Source: Marinobacter sp. BW6 (GTDB lineage: Bacteria > Pseudomonadota > Gammaproteobacteria > Pseudomonadales > Oleiphilaceae). Taken from it: a DNA stretch of 64,000 nucleotides. Both the position numbers and the translations under genes were made by a program. Position 1 is the stretch's first letter; every line of letters begins with the position of its first letter. The stretch covers positions 1,302,001 through 1,366,000 of the forward strand of contig NZ_VIRN01000064.1 in the NCBI RefSeq assembly GCF_008107725.1, given 5' to 3'. Shown piece after piece: positions 27,403 to 37,720 of this stretch. The notes under the pieces are model-generated. The model had not been told where the DNA came from. It saw only the letters and a list, made by a program, of their open reading frames with translations, and did no database searches.

Positions 27403-28074
27403 ATGAAGGTGATGTTGCTGGGTGCTACCGGTCTGACCGGTGGCAAGGTGCTGCAGGGGGTGCTGGGCAGGGATGAGGTGTCCCAGGTGGTGGCGCTGGT
27501 GAGGCACAAGCTGCCGACACTGCACGACAAACTGGCACAGCATGAAGTCGATTTCGATCGGTTGGAAGAGCATGCTGAACTGTTCGATGTCGATGTGATT
27601 ATCTGTTGCCTGGGCACCACCATCAAAAAGGCCGGCTCACAGGATCAGTTCCGTAAGGTGGATCTGGGCTACCCCTTGAAAGCGGGTGAGCTGGGCCGCT
27701 CCCATGGAGTGCGGGCGTTTATTCTGATGTCTGCCATCGGTGCCTCATCCTCGTCGACGATTTTCTATAACCGGGTGAAGGGCGAGCTTGAAGATGCCCT
27801 GAGAAATCTCGGTTACCCCTACCTGTCCATCTATCACCCCAGTCTGTTGCTGGGTGATCGGAAGGAACAGCGCACCGCCGAGGCTCTGGGCATCAAGGCG
27901 ATGCCGCTGGTCAACCGTCTGCTGATCGGTCCCCTGGACAAATACCGCGGTATTGAGGCGCAAACGGTGGCCAGTGCCATGGTCAATGAGGCCTGCCGTC
28001 TGGCGTCAGAACCCGTTGCCGAGCGGGTGATCCAGATTCGCGAATACGACGAGATTATCCAACTGGCGGAGTGA
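27403..28074 (+). CDS. NAD(P)-binding SDR-like oxidoreductase (HTATIP2-like)
   Basis: 223 residues; Rossmann start MKVMLLGATGLTGGKVLQ, with GATGLTG as the dinucleotide loop. VDVIICCLGTTIKKAGS near 65 and FILMSAIGASSSST near 110 fit atypical SDRs of the HTATIP2/ 'NAD-dependent epimerase' type. The YNRVKGELE segment holds the YxxxK pair. GAGGGAAAG lies six bases before the ATG. Substrate unknown. Convergent with the LysE gene (6-bp gap). Confidence 0.85.
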   Translation: MKVMLLGATGLTGGKVLQGVLGRDEVSQVVALVRHKLPTLHDKLAQHEVDFDRLEEHAELFDVDVIICCLGTTIKKAGSQDQFRKVDLGYPLKAGELGRSHGVRAFILMSAIGASSSSTIFYNRVKGELEDALRNLGYPYLSIYHPSLLLGDRKEQRTAEALGIKAMPLVNRLLIGPLDKYRGIEAQTVASAMVNEACRLASEPVAERVIQIREYDEIIQLAE

Positions 28075-28079
28075 ACCTG

Positions 28080-28700
28080 TTATTTCCCGTTCAGGATGCC
28101 GAACACCAGGCGTCCGGCCAGTCCCAGAAGAATGGTGCCAAAGATACGCTCGAACCAGACGGCGTTTTTCCTGAGCAAGGTCAGCCATTTCGGGTTGGAG
28201 AACAGCCAGGCAACGATCAGATACCAGCTGGTATCGATGACAAGAGCCGTTGCGGCATAGCCGAACTTGGCCATCAGGCTGGTGTCGGTGCCTACGACCT
28301 GACTGAACAGGGCCAGGAAGAATACCGCGATTTTCGGGTTGAAGAAGGCAATCAGAAAACCGTCACGGGCCGCACTTTTGGTGGTGGGCGGCTCGGGCAG
28401 TTCGTCATCCGTTTGCCGCTTTGCCATCAGTCCTGTCACGCCCAGCCAGGCCAGGTAGAAGGCGCCGCCCCACTGCAGGATTGAAAAGGCGGCCGGGGAG
28501 GCGGTGATGATGGCGGCCAGTCCCAGGATGCTCAGAAAGGCGTAGATACCGACACCGATACCATGGGACAGGGCAGTGATCACGCCGTTGCGTCGACCGC
28601 CGGTAAGCGTCTGCTTGAGCACTAGTGCCAGCGAGGGTCCGGGCGACATAGCACCCAGAATGCAGATGGTGACCACGGTCAGCCAGGTTGCGAGCGTCAT
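28080..28700 (-). CDS. LysE/RhtB-family amino-acid exporter
   Basis: 206 residues, five to six membrane helices. LysE signature: GAMSPGPSLALVLKQTLTGGRR near 16-38, then GIGVGIYAFLSILGLA, and FLIAFFNPKIAVFFLALFSQ near 118. Exports amino acids (lysine, homoserine, threonine types); which one is unknown. AAGGAAGG lies seven bases before the ATG. Upstream lies the terminator of the GMC oxidoreductase gene. Confidence 0.9.
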   Translation of the reverse strand: MTLATWLTVVTICILGAMSPGPSLALVLKQTLTGGRRNGVITALSHGIGVGIYAFLSILGLAAIITASPAAFSILQWGGAFYLAWLGVTGLMAKRQTDDELPEPPTTKSAARDGFLIAFFNPKIAVFFLALFSQVVGTDTSLMAKFGYAATALVIDTSWYLIVAWLFSNPKWLTLLRKNAVWFERIFGTILLGLAGRLVFGILNGK

Positions 28701-28725
28701 GGTGGAGCCTTCCTTTGCAAATGAA

Positions 28726-28751
28726 ACAGGCTGCCGATTCTAGCAGCCTGT
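28726..28751 (-). terminator. Terminator of the mmsA-GMC gene pair
   Basis: Nine-bp perfect stem ACAGGCTGC / GCAGCCTGT with an eight-base loop; on the minus strand it is followed by TTCATTTGC. It lies about 40 bp after the stop at 28791. Confidence 0.65.
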
Positions 28752-28790
28752 CCGCCGGCAAAAACCTGGAAACTGCAATCAGTTCAATGC

Positions 28791-30461
28791 TCAATCACCC
28801 GCCAGAATCCAGCGGGCGGCCTTCTCGGCAATCATTAGGGTTGGGGAGTTGGTATTGCCGCTGGTGATGGTTGGCATCACGCCCGCATCCACCACGCGCA
28901 GGCCGGCCACGCCTCGTACCCTCAGGTGCGGGTCCACCACTGCTTGTTCATCATCGGCTCGCCCCATACGGGTGGTGCCTACCGGGTGAAAAATCGTGGT
29001 GCCGATGTCGCCCGCCAATTTGGCGAGCTCGTCGTCGGTCTGGTACTCCAGGCCGGGTTTGAATTCCTCTGGCTCGTACTGCATGAAAGCGGGTTGCTCT
29101 GCGATTCGCCGGGTCACTCGCAAGGAGTCTGCAGCGACTTTGCGGTCTTCCGGCGTACTCAGGTAATTTGGGGAAATTGCCGGAGGCTGCGTTGGATCGT
29201 TACTGCGAATGCGCACGGTACCCCGGCTGCTTGGATTCAGATTGCAGACACTGGCGGTGATGGCGGGGAAGTTATGCAGCGGTTGGCCGAATGCGTCCAG
29301 GCTCAGAGGCTGAACGTGGTATTCGATGTTGGCGTGTTTGTACTCCTCGGAGCTGCGGGTGAACAGGCAAAGCTGTGAAGGCGCCATGCTCATGGGGCCG
29401 GAGCGGGTGAGCAGGTACTCCAGTCCGATGCGGGCCTTGCCGATCAGCGAATTGGCCATAGTATTCAGGGTGGTAACTCCCTTCACCTTGTACACGGAGC
29501 GGATCTGCAGGTGGTCCTGCAGGTTCTCACCAACGCCGGCCAGATCGGCAACCACATCAATTCCGTGCTTTTTCAGAAGATCGGCGGGACCGATTCCAGA
29601 GAGTTGCAGTAGTTGTGGGGAGCCAATAGCGCCGGCGGAAAGGATAACTTCGCGTTTTGCCCGAGCCGTCGTTTGCCCTAAGTTGGGCCGATCGACTCGG
29701 ACTCCCGTGCAGCGGGGGCCGTTATCAGAGGTTTCTGTTTCCAGGCCGAGCACCTGAGTTGAGTGCCAGAGCGTCAGATTGGGTCGTTTTTCCGCTTCCC
29801 GCAGAAAGGCTTTGGAGGTGTTCCATCGCCAGCCGGAGCGTTGGTTCACCTCGAAGTAGTCCACGCCCTCATTGTCGCCCCGATTGAAATCCCGGGTCCG
29901 CGGAATGCCAGCTTCAACACAAGCCGTGGCAAAGTCTTCCAGCACTTTCCATTTCAGGCGCTGGTGTTCGACCCGCCATTCACCGCCGTGGCCGTGGTAC
30001 TTGTGGTGCTCAGGGTCGGCGTCGCCGTCGTCGTCCAGACGGTAATGATCCTCGTGGTGCATGAAGTCTGGGAGGCAGTTGTCCCAGCTCCACTCGTTTT
30101 CACCGGTGATCTCGGCCCACTGATCGTAATCCCGGGCCTGACCACGAATGTAGAGCATACCGTTGATGCTGGAACAGCCCCCGAGGGTTTTACCCCGGGG
30201 GTAGATGAGGGAGCGGCCGTTCAGCCCAGGGTCAGGCTCGGTACGGAAGCGCCAGTCTGTGCGTGGGTTGTCGATGCAATACAGATAACCGACCGGGATA
30301 TGGATCCAGTGATAGTTGTCCCGTCCACCTGCCTCGATGAGCAGAACCCGGTTATCCGGGTTTTCACTCAGGCGTTTGGCGAGCAGGCAGCCGGCTGTGC
30401 CGGCGCCCACCACGATGTAGTCGAATTCCTGCTGTCCCGTCGCGTTGTTGTTGTCGGACAT
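28791..30461 (-). CDS. GMC-family FAD-dependent alcohol/choline-type dehydrogenase
   Basis: 556 residues. FAD site DYIVVGAGTAGCLLAKRL near residue 15, then EAGGRDNYHWIHIPVGY, YPRGKTLGGCSSINGMLYI near 88, and catalytic C-terminal HPVGTTRMG and SGNTNSPTLMIAEKAAR. Oxidises an alcohol to an aldehyde and passes electrons to the respiratory chain; choline, alkanol (AlkJ) and other substrates share these motifs. I chose the ATG at 30461 (GGAGA seven bases upstream). It starts 28 bp after the mmsA-type stop, so alcohol and aldehyde steps are likely coupled. Choline itself is less likely, since no betB or betI is nearby. Confidence 0.88.
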   Translation of the reverse strand: MSDNNNATGQQEFDYIVVGAGTAGCLLAKRLSENPDNRVLLIEAGGRDNYHWIHIPVGYLYCIDNPRTDWRFRTEPDPGLNGRSLIYPRGKTLGGCSSINGMLYIRGQARDYDQWAEITGENEWSWDNCLPDFMHHEDHYRLDDDGDADPEHHKYHGHGGEWRVEHQRLKWKVLEDFATACVEAGIPRTRDFNRGDNEGVDYFEVNQRSGWRWNTSKAFLREAEKRPNLTLWHSTQVLGLETETSDNGPRCTGVRVDRPNLGQTTARAKREVILSAGAIGSPQLLQLSGIGPADLLKKHGIDVVADLAGVGENLQDHLQIRSVYKVKGVTTLNTMANSLIGKARIGLEYLLTRSGPMSMAPSQLCLFTRSSEEYKHANIEYHVQPLSLDAFGQPLHNFPAITASVCNLNPSSRGTVRIRSNDPTQPPAISPNYLSTPEDRKVAADSLRVTRRIAEQPAFMQYEPEEFKPGLEYQTDDELAKLAGDIGTTIFHPVGTTRMGRADDEQAVVDPHLRVRGVAGLRVVDAGVMPTITSGNTNSPTLMIAEKAARWILAGD

Positions 30462-30489
30462 GGCACTTTCTCCGCAGCTGGTTCCGTTG

Positions 30490-32001
<1,512 letters not shown>

Positions 32002-32144
32002 GGATGCCTCGGTCTTGTCGCATTTAGCCTGTGGTGAATGGCAGGATAAACTCTCCTGCAGGCTTTAAGGGAGCGTTGGGTAATAACTGACCATACAGGT
32101 TAGGGGTGATCATGGGGCAAAGCAATTGAGATTTTCAAAAGCCA

Positions 32145-32165
32145 GATATAAGGTAAGCTTATATC
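32145..32165. promoter_or_regulatory. Likely LysR operator between mmsA and its regulator
   Basis: A perfect inverted repeat GATATAAG-GTAAG-CTTATATC, 25 bp before the LysR start codon. Its geometry (eight-base arms, five-base spacer, ATA...TAT with T-N11-A) fits a LysR-type binding site that could serve both divergent genes. Confidence 0.6.
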
Positions 32166-32189
32166 AGTGCTCCGCAGACGAGGTCCTAT

Positions 32190-33098
32190 ATGCATCCCCT
32201 CCAGAGCCTTCGGGCGTTTGTTACCGTCGCGCGGGAAGGCAGCGTTTCCCGCGCTGCGACTCGCCTTCACCTGACTCAGCCGGCCGTCAGCCTGAAGCTC
32301 AAGCAATTGCAGGATGAGCTGGGATTGAAGCTGTTTCTGCGCAGGCCTCAGGGGCTGGTTCTGACCCCGGATGGTCAGGCCCTTTTGCCTGCGGCCGAAA
32401 AAGCCCTGGCAGCCATGGCGGCGTTCGAGCAAAGCGCCCGGGCATTGCATAGCACCCTGAGAGGGCGGTTACGAATTGGCACCATTGTGGATCCGGAATT
32501 CATCCGTCTCGGCGCGTTTCTGCACCGGCTGGTAGAACGGGCACCTCAGCTGGAAACCGAGCTACGGCAGGGGATGAGTGGCAGCGTATTGGAGCAGGTC
32601 CGGGATGGCCGTCTCGACGTCGGTTTTTTCCTGGCGCCGCCCGGCGTTGGGCCGGGGGCGCTGGCACCCGATGTCGTTCATCGTGAGCTGACCCGATTTC
32701 ATTATTATGTAGTTGCCCCGGCAGGGTGGGGGCCGAGAATTCGATCTGCACAGTGGTCGGATCTGGCGGCCATGCCCTGGATTGTGACACCCGAAGACTC
32801 CGTTCATCATCGGCTGCTGAAAGGGATTCTGAAGCCAATGGGTTTAATGCCCCACGGTGTTGCCCAAGTCGATCAGGAGGCCTGCATGCTGGACCTGGTT
32901 CGGGCCGGCGTGGGCCTGAGTCTGGCCAGGGACGCGTTGGCCATGGCGGAGCGGCAGGAGACGGGCCTGGAGATTGTTGAAGGGGTTCAGTTGCCCTGCG
33001 CGCTCAGCTTTATATGGCAACGTGACCGGCAGGACGAACCCCTGATCGCAGAGGCTCTTGAAGCCCTGGCGGGCGTCTGGACTTCTAACCCAGCGTAG
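32190..33098 (+). CDS. LysR-family regulator divergent from mmsA-GMC
   Basis: 302 residues; HTH at about 4-60 (LRAFVTVAREGSVSRAATRL, TQPAVSLKLKQLQDELGL) and a C-terminal ligand-binding domain with GRLRIGTIVDPEFIRLGAFL. It is the obvious regulator of the mmsA and GMC genes by divergence. GAGG is six bases before the ATG. Its end overlaps the convergent zupT-like gene by 14 bp. Effector unknown. Confidence 0.88.
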   Translation: MHPLQSLRAFVTVAREGSVSRAATRLHLTQPAVSLKLKQLQDELGLKLFLRRPQGLVLTPDGQALLPAAEKALAAMAAFEQSARALHSTLRGRLRIGTIVDPEFIRLGAFLHRLVERAPQLETELRQGMSGSVLEQVRDGRLDVGFFLAPPGVGPGALAPDVVHRELTRFHYYVVAPAGWGPRIRSAQWSDLAAMPWIVTPEDSVHHRLLKGILKPMGLMPHGVAQVDQEACMLDLVRAGVGLSLARDALAMAERQETGLEIVEGVQLPCALSFIWQRDRQDEPLIAEALEALAGVWTSNPA

Positions 33099-33870
33099 CA
33101 TCCAGGAACATCATCACAGAAAAACCACCCATCAGACAGAAAGTGGACATGATCTTCCACTGCCGATGGTGGGTTTCGGGGATGATTTCGTTGCTGATGA
33201 TAAATAGCATGGCACCCGCCGCGAAGCCGAGCGTCCAGGGCATCAAGGGTTCGGCCAGCCACACCAGGGTGGCACCGAACAGGCCTCCCAGCGGCTCGGC
33301 CAGACCGGTCATCAGGGCAATGCCGAAGGCTTTGATCCGGGAGTAGTTGATAGCAAGCAGTGAAAACGCCACGGCCAGTCCCTCAGGAATGTTCTGAAGC
33401 CCGATGCCTGTGGCCAGCACATAACCGTTATTCACATCGCCGCCTGCAAAGCCGACGCCCACAGCCATGCCTTCGGGAAAATTGTGGAGAGTGATGGCGA
33501 CAATGAAAAGCCAGATGCCCCGAATATAGGATGCGTCGGGACCCTCGCGGCCCAGTTCGAAATGCTGGTGCGGCAGTTTCTGGTGCACGAAATAGAGCGC
33601 GGCGGCACCAGAGAGCAAGCCGAAAATGACGATCAGTGCCGCGGTCCAGGTCTGCCCGGTAATCTGCTCACCGTACTCCAGGCCAGGAAGCAACAATGAG
33701 AAAAATGAAGCCGCCAACATCACACCAGCTGCTGAGGCCAGCATTCCGTCCTGCAGTTTATGGGTGAGGGTTCGGACAAGGAACACGCCCAGAGCGCCCA
33801 CACCACTGGCGAGCCCTGCTAGCAAACTGGCAATCGTGCCCAGCCAGACAATACTGATGTCAGAGGTCAT
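33085..33870 (-). CDS. ZIP-family divalent metal transporter
   Basis: 261 residues, eight membrane helices. The metal-binding signatures are HNFPEGMAVGVGFAG near 128 and QNIPEGLAVAFSLLA near 158. A His-rich loop (HQKLPHQHFELG) precedes them. NEIIPETHHRQW near the C-terminus is also typical. Imports zinc or other divalent cations (ZupT type). AGGAG lies five bases before the ATG. I see no Zur-like operator in the short upstream gap. Confidence 0.9.
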   Translation of the reverse strand: MTSDISIVWLGTIASLLAGLASGVGALGVFLVRTLTHKLQDGMLASAAGVMLAASFFSLLLPGLEYGEQITGQTWTAALIVIFGLLSGAAALYFVHQKLPHQHFELGREGPDASYIRGIWLFIVAITLHNFPEGMAVGVGFAGGDVNNGYVLATGIGLQNIPEGLAVAFSLLAINYSRIKAFGIALMTGLAEPLGGLFGATLVWLAEPLMPWTLGFAAGAMLFIISNEIIPETHHRQWKIMSTFCLMGGFSVMMFLDATLG

Positions 33871-33920
33871 GGGTACTCCTGTTGTGTTGTGGTGTCAGCA
33901 TAGCAGCTTGAAATAGCAAC

Positions 33921-33951
33921 GCCGGAGGGAACGTTGTCGGTCGCCTCCGGC
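33921..33951 (-). terminator. Terminator of the OYE gene
   Basis: Eight-bp perfect stem (GCCGGAGG / CCTCCGGC) enclosing 15 bases, 25 bp after the minus-strand oxidoreductase stop; followed on that strand by GTTGCTATTT. Confidence 0.5.
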
Positions 33952-33976
33952 GATATTTCTCGGGCAAGTTGGGTGT

Positions 33977-35077
33977 TCAGGCTGCGTTCTGTTTTCGCCA
34001 GGCCAGTTCGTTGGTAATCGTGGCCTTCGGCTGCAGCATGGCGAAGTCGATGTCTGCTATTTCCTTGCCGTCTTTGAGGCGTTGGACAAAGTCGGGATTT
34101 GCGAGGGCTTTCTTGCCCACTGCAAGCAGGGTTCCCGGGAACTGATTGGCCACGTCCTGACAATTGGTTTCATCGATGTTGCCATTGAGGATCAGTTCGA
34201 TGCCCGTGACGCTGGACGCGACGCTTGCCAGGCTCTGATCGCCCTTGATGAAGTGCTTCCGGTTAACGTCGCCGTCGGTGGTGTGGACGAAATCCGCGCC
34301 GGCATCGCGTACTGCTTCGACAATCTTGCGGAATCCGGATTCGCCTTCGGGCAGTTGGTAGTCCGGATCGGTTACCGTGCCTTGGGACAGTCGAATGCCT
34401 ACGGTAAAGTTTTCGCCGACAGCCTCGCGTACCGCGCGGACCACTTCCACCACCAGGCGTAGCCGGTTTTCCAGTGGGCCACCATACTCATCTTCGCGGC
34501 AGTTAAAGTAGGTGCTCAGGAACTGATTCAGCAGATAGCCATTGGCACCGTGAATCTCGATACCGTCGAAACCGGCGGCTTTCGCATTGGCAGCGGATTT
34601 TGCGAAACCGTCAACGGCCGCCTGAATGTCTGCCTCGGTCATGGCATTCGGGGTTTGCCACTCAGTCTGGTTGCCGTAAAAACCGAGCGGGGCGCCTTTG
34701 GGTGTAACTTCGCTTGGGCCTTGCGGTTGTTCGGTGAAACGGTTGGCCTGGAACTGGGCGCCCGCGTGCATCAACTGAACGATGATCTTGCTGCCTGCGG
34801 CATGCACGCGATCGACAATGGCTTTCCAGCCATCCACCTGAACCTTGTTGATGATACCGGGCTGATTGGCATAGCCCTGGCTTGCCTTGTCATCGGTATA
34901 GGTTCCTTCAGTAATTACCAGACCAAAGCCGCCTTTGGCGTAGCCTTCGTAATGATCTGCCATCAGTGCATTTGGGGTGCCATCTGATTCCGCGCTGGTG
35001 CGGGTCATCGGCGCCAGGGCGAACCGGTTAGGTACCTCGATAGATTTGAATTTGATGGGCTGCATCAGGTCACTCAT
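33977..35077 (-). CDS. Old yellow enzyme-type alkene reductase (NemA-like)
   Basis: 366 residues, FMN-dependent TIM barrel that reduces activated alkenes or nitro compounds with NAD(P)H. Seen: FALAPMTRTSAESDG near residue 24, the substrate His-Asn pair in GIEIHGANGYLLNQFLS near 175, YGGPLENRLRLVVEVV near 210, and GVGKKALANPDFVQRL-like LAVGKKALANPDF near 320. The ATG at 35077, with GAGG six bases upstream, is better than one 12 bases earlier. The short gap to the next genes shows no other feature. Physiological substrate unknown. Confidence 0.88.
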   Translation of the reverse strand: MSDLMQPIKFKSIEVPNRFALAPMTRTSAESDGTPNALMADHYEGYAKGGFGLVITEGTYTDDKASQGYANQPGIINKVQVDGWKAIVDRVHAAGSKIIVQLMHAGAQFQANRFTEQPQGPSEVTPKGAPLGFYGNQTEWQTPNAMTEADIQAAVDGFAKSAANAKAAGFDGIEIHGANGYLLNQFLSTYFNCREDEYGGPLENRLRLVVEVVRAVREAVGENFTVGIRLSQGTVTDPDYQLPEGESGFRKIVEAVRDAGADFVHTTDGDVNRKHFIKGDQSLASVASSVTGIELILNGNIDETNCQDVANQFPGTLLAVGKKALANPDFVQRLKDGKEIADIDFAMLQPKATITNELAWRKQNAA

Positions 35078-35182
35078 AGATACCCTCACATGTCAGTGAA
35101 TTGTTGGGCACCTACTATCGGGGCGCAGAGCAATCTCTAAAAGCGAAGAATATCGACTCAGCCTGTCAGAATTTTTGAATGA

Positions 35183-35473
35183 TCATTCTGAGGAGCCGGA
35201 TTTTTTGTCGGAGTGTCCGAGGGACCTTTCCGGCGCCACCTGGTCCCGAACCAGCTGCTTTAATTGAGTGATCTCAGGGAAGCCGCCGTCTTCCTTGCGG
35301 GACCAGATCCGCTTGTTATTGATCCACACCTCGAAAATGCCGCCGTTACCCGGGTGTAGGCTTAGCTCTCTGATCTCGTCCTCAAAGGTTGTCAGCAGCT
35401 CCTGCGCCATCCAGGCCGAGCGCAGAAGCCAGCGGCAACCGGTGCAGTAGTGGATATCAATTTTGTTGCTCAT
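35183..35473 (-). CDS. SelT/SelW/SelH-like (Rdx family) protein
   Basis: 96 residues, thioredoxin-like fold. The redox motif CTGC in IHYCTGCRWLLRSAW near residue 10 (Cys at the position where Sec occurs in eukaryotic members), LHPGNGGIFEVWIN near 48 (here HPGNGG) and DGGFPEITQLKQLVRDQ near 70 are the family signature. Probably a redox protein, partner unknown. Eight bp after the stop of the preceding lipoprotein gene. Confidence 0.85.
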   Translation of the reverse strand: MSNKIDIHYCTGCRWLLRSAWMAQELLTTFEDEIRELSLHPGNGGIFEVWINNKRIWSRKEDGGFPEITQLKQLVRDQVAPERSLGHSDKKSGSSE

Positions 35474-35480
35474 GGCAGAA

Positions 35481-35933
35481 TCATTCCGTGTCATAGGTGG
35501 GATAGACCGACTGCGACAGTGTGGGCTCGCAGCCGACAACGCCACGGGCCTGTTTATGGGCATGGAGGTACCAGCGTTTACCGGCTTTAGCGAAGGTGCT
35601 GTCTTTTACAGCGAAGTCTGCGTTTTCCATGGTTGCCGGAATGGGGGAGCCGTCGGCATGGCGATAAACGCAGCTGACACCGATCGTCATTGCTGTAGCT
35701 ATCGGCAGTTCAATAAAGCCGTCTTCCCTGACATCCGGCTCTTCGCCGTTGATGGTGATCACCTTGAGGCAGGGGCCATAATGCACCTTCTCCAGATCAT
35801 CCAGATATTCGTTAAGGCAATGACTGGCGCTGATGAAAACGGCGTCTGTTTCAATGCCCTCCTCGGCGGAGGGCAAAGACTGGCACCCGTAGAGTAACAG
35901 TGAACCTAAAACCACGATCAGAGTCTTTTTCAT
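35481..35933 (-). CDS. Small lipoprotein of unknown function
   Basis: 150 residues. Lipoprotein signal (LLLYGC, lipidated Cys17), followed by a periplasmic domain with several Cys (HCLNEYL, GPCLKV, SCVYRH, GCEPTL), which may form disulphides. GGAG lies five bases before the ATG. It sits between the L,D-transpeptidase and SelW-like genes (33-bp and 8-bp gaps). Family not recognised. Confidence 0.75.
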   Translation of the reverse strand: MKKTLIVVLGSLLLYGCQSLPSAEEGIETDAVFISASHCLNEYLDDLEKVHYGPCLKVITINGEEPDVREDGFIELPIATAMTIGVSCVYRHADGSPIPATMENADFAVKDSTFAKAGKRWYLHAHKQARGVVGCEPTLSQSVYPTYDTE

Positions 35934-35965
35934 GATATCTCCTCAGCTGATGCGTATGCCCTGGT

Positions 35966-37654
35966 TCAGAGCGTACCCGGCTCCCGAGCCGAGCCGGCGA
36001 CTGGAGTATTGTAGCGACGGTCTCCGTCGGGAGTGCTCCTGAGCTGATCGATCAGGCGCGCATCCCTGTTGTACAGGTCATCGCGAAACTGCAAGCGGCC
36101 CTCATCGTCCACCCAGGAGGTCCAGTACTGGATATGGACGGGCACTGGTTCTGGTAGCAGCACAGTCTCGGGTTCCGACTCGGAAACCACACGGTCTATT
36201 TTCTCCCTGGGCCACCCCGGTGCTGCCGCCAAAAGACGTTCTGCCAGATCCATGGGTTGTTCGACGCGGATGCAGCCAGAGCTGAACGATCGCTCGCTTC
36301 GGGTAAACAGTCCTCGGCCCGGGGTGTCGTGCAGGTAGACATCGTACTGGTTGGGGAACATGAACTTTACCTGCCCGAGTGCGTTCTGCGTGCCGGGTTC
36401 CTGAACGAGCTGGTAAGGGAAATTGTTCCGGTTCAGTGAAGACCAATCGACCTCCAGTGGATCCATCTTCCGCCGGTCTGCGCCCCAGCCCTGGTAGACA
36501 CTGATTTTGAGGCGGGAGAGGTAGTCCGGATCCCGGACAATCTGAGGCAACTGGTCCTGAATCATCACCGTTCGGGGTACAGTCCAGGTGGGGTTGAATA
36601 CCAGGTAACGGATGCGATCGCTGAACACCGGGGTTTGCCGGAAGGGCTGGCCCACGATAACGCGCTTTCGCAGCACTTCCTTGTCGTTTTCCACCATTTT
36701 TAGCTCGAAACCGGCGATGTTTACGAGAACATAGGTCTCACCGAGGGATTCCGGCAACCACCGCCAACGCTCGAGCGTGGCATCAATCTGGCGCAGGCGC
36801 TCCACTGGCATCAGGTTGAGAGCTGCCAGGGTGTTCGGCCCGATAATGCCGTCGGGTTCAAGGCCGTGTCGGGCCTGAAAACGCGTTATCGCCGATTCAA
36901 GGTCCGCATCATTATGCAGTGGGTCGTTGGCTGTTACCGTTTCTTCTGTCAGCTCTCCAAGCTCAGAAAGTCTCCGGCGAATTTCACGCAGCCGCTCATC
37001 CTGGTAAGAGGGCCGGATAGTTGGCCGTAATGCCAGGGGCAACCAGGGCTGACCCAGCAGGCTTGTCAGATCCTGCCGCGCTGCCATCAGCTTCCGGTAG
37101 GCTGGATCGGCAGGCCGCAGGGAATCCAGTGTGCCGGTAATATTCGCGCGTTCCAGCGCTTCACTCAGAACGGATTCCATCTTTCGCTGACGGCGATTGG
37201 CGGTCCATTCCGCGTGAACTGTCTTCGGATTGACCTTGCCCTCCAGCATGTGCGAACTAAGCATGAGAAAGGCGTCCGAAAACAGCAAATCCAGATCTGC
37301 CCTGAGGTCTTCAGAAAAGTCGCTCATGGGTCTGAGCGACAGACCCGAGAGTATGTCTGCGTGATAGTCTGCCGGAATCAAGCCGTCACCGGCGGCTTGC
37401 TCCACGGCGTCAATCAGCTGGCGACGAAGATCCGGTGATTGCCAGGCCCGTTGGTACCCTCGTGTACCATAGAAGGCGGATAGAGCCTTGTGTGCCATGA
37501 GTCTGTTACCGAGAACCTGCACCGGAAACCCGGCATCCAACGCTTCAATCCTTGAAACAATCGCTTCATCCGCCGCAAAGCCGTTGGGATGCCATAGGGT
37601 GGCAAGAACGGCAAGCATTGTTGCGGTCAGGGAAAGGCGTCTGGTTCCGTGCAT
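35966..37654 (-). CDS. L,D-transpeptidase, YcbB/LdtD type
   Basis: 562 residues. Signal peptide 1-27 (cleavage about FAA-DE), N-terminal scaffold domain (about 60-220), a PG-binding helix bundle near 250-280 (ITRFQARHGLEPDGIIGPNT), and a YkuD catalytic domain. The catalytic Cys461 lies in SGCIRVEQP and the conserved His in YDVYLHDTPG shortly before it. Forms 3-3 cross-links in peptidoglycan. GGAG lies seven bases before the ATG. Lies 66 bp after the radical SAM gene on the same strand. Confidence 0.93.
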   Translation of the reverse strand: MHGTRRLSLTATMLAVLATLWHPNGFAADEAIVSRIEALDAGFPVQVLGNRLMAHKALSAFYGTRGYQRAWQSPDLRRQLIDAVEQAAGDGLIPADYHADILSGLSLRPMSDFSEDLRADLDLLFSDAFLMLSSHMLEGKVNPKTVHAEWTANRRQRKMESVLSEALERANITGTLDSLRPADPAYRKLMAARQDLTSLLGQPWLPLALRPTIRPSYQDERLREIRRRLSELGELTEETVTANDPLHNDADLESAITRFQARHGLEPDGIIGPNTLAALNLMPVERLRQIDATLERWRWLPESLGETYVLVNIAGFELKMVENDKEVLRKRVIVGQPFRQTPVFSDRIRYLVFNPTWTVPRTVMIQDQLPQIVRDPDYLSRLKISVYQGWGADRRKMDPLEVDWSSLNRNNFPYQLVQEPGTQNALGQVKFMFPNQYDVYLHDTPGRGLFTRSERSFSSGCIRVEQPMDLAERLLAAAPGWPREKIDRVVSESEPETVLLPEPVPVHIQYWTSWVDDEGRLQFRDDLYNRDARLIDQLRSTPDGDRRYNTPVAGSAREPGTL

Positions 37655-37720
37655 GGGTGTTCTCCGACTAGTCCCTGAGAAGCATCGATCATAGTGATGC
37701 GATCAACCGATACTCTGACG

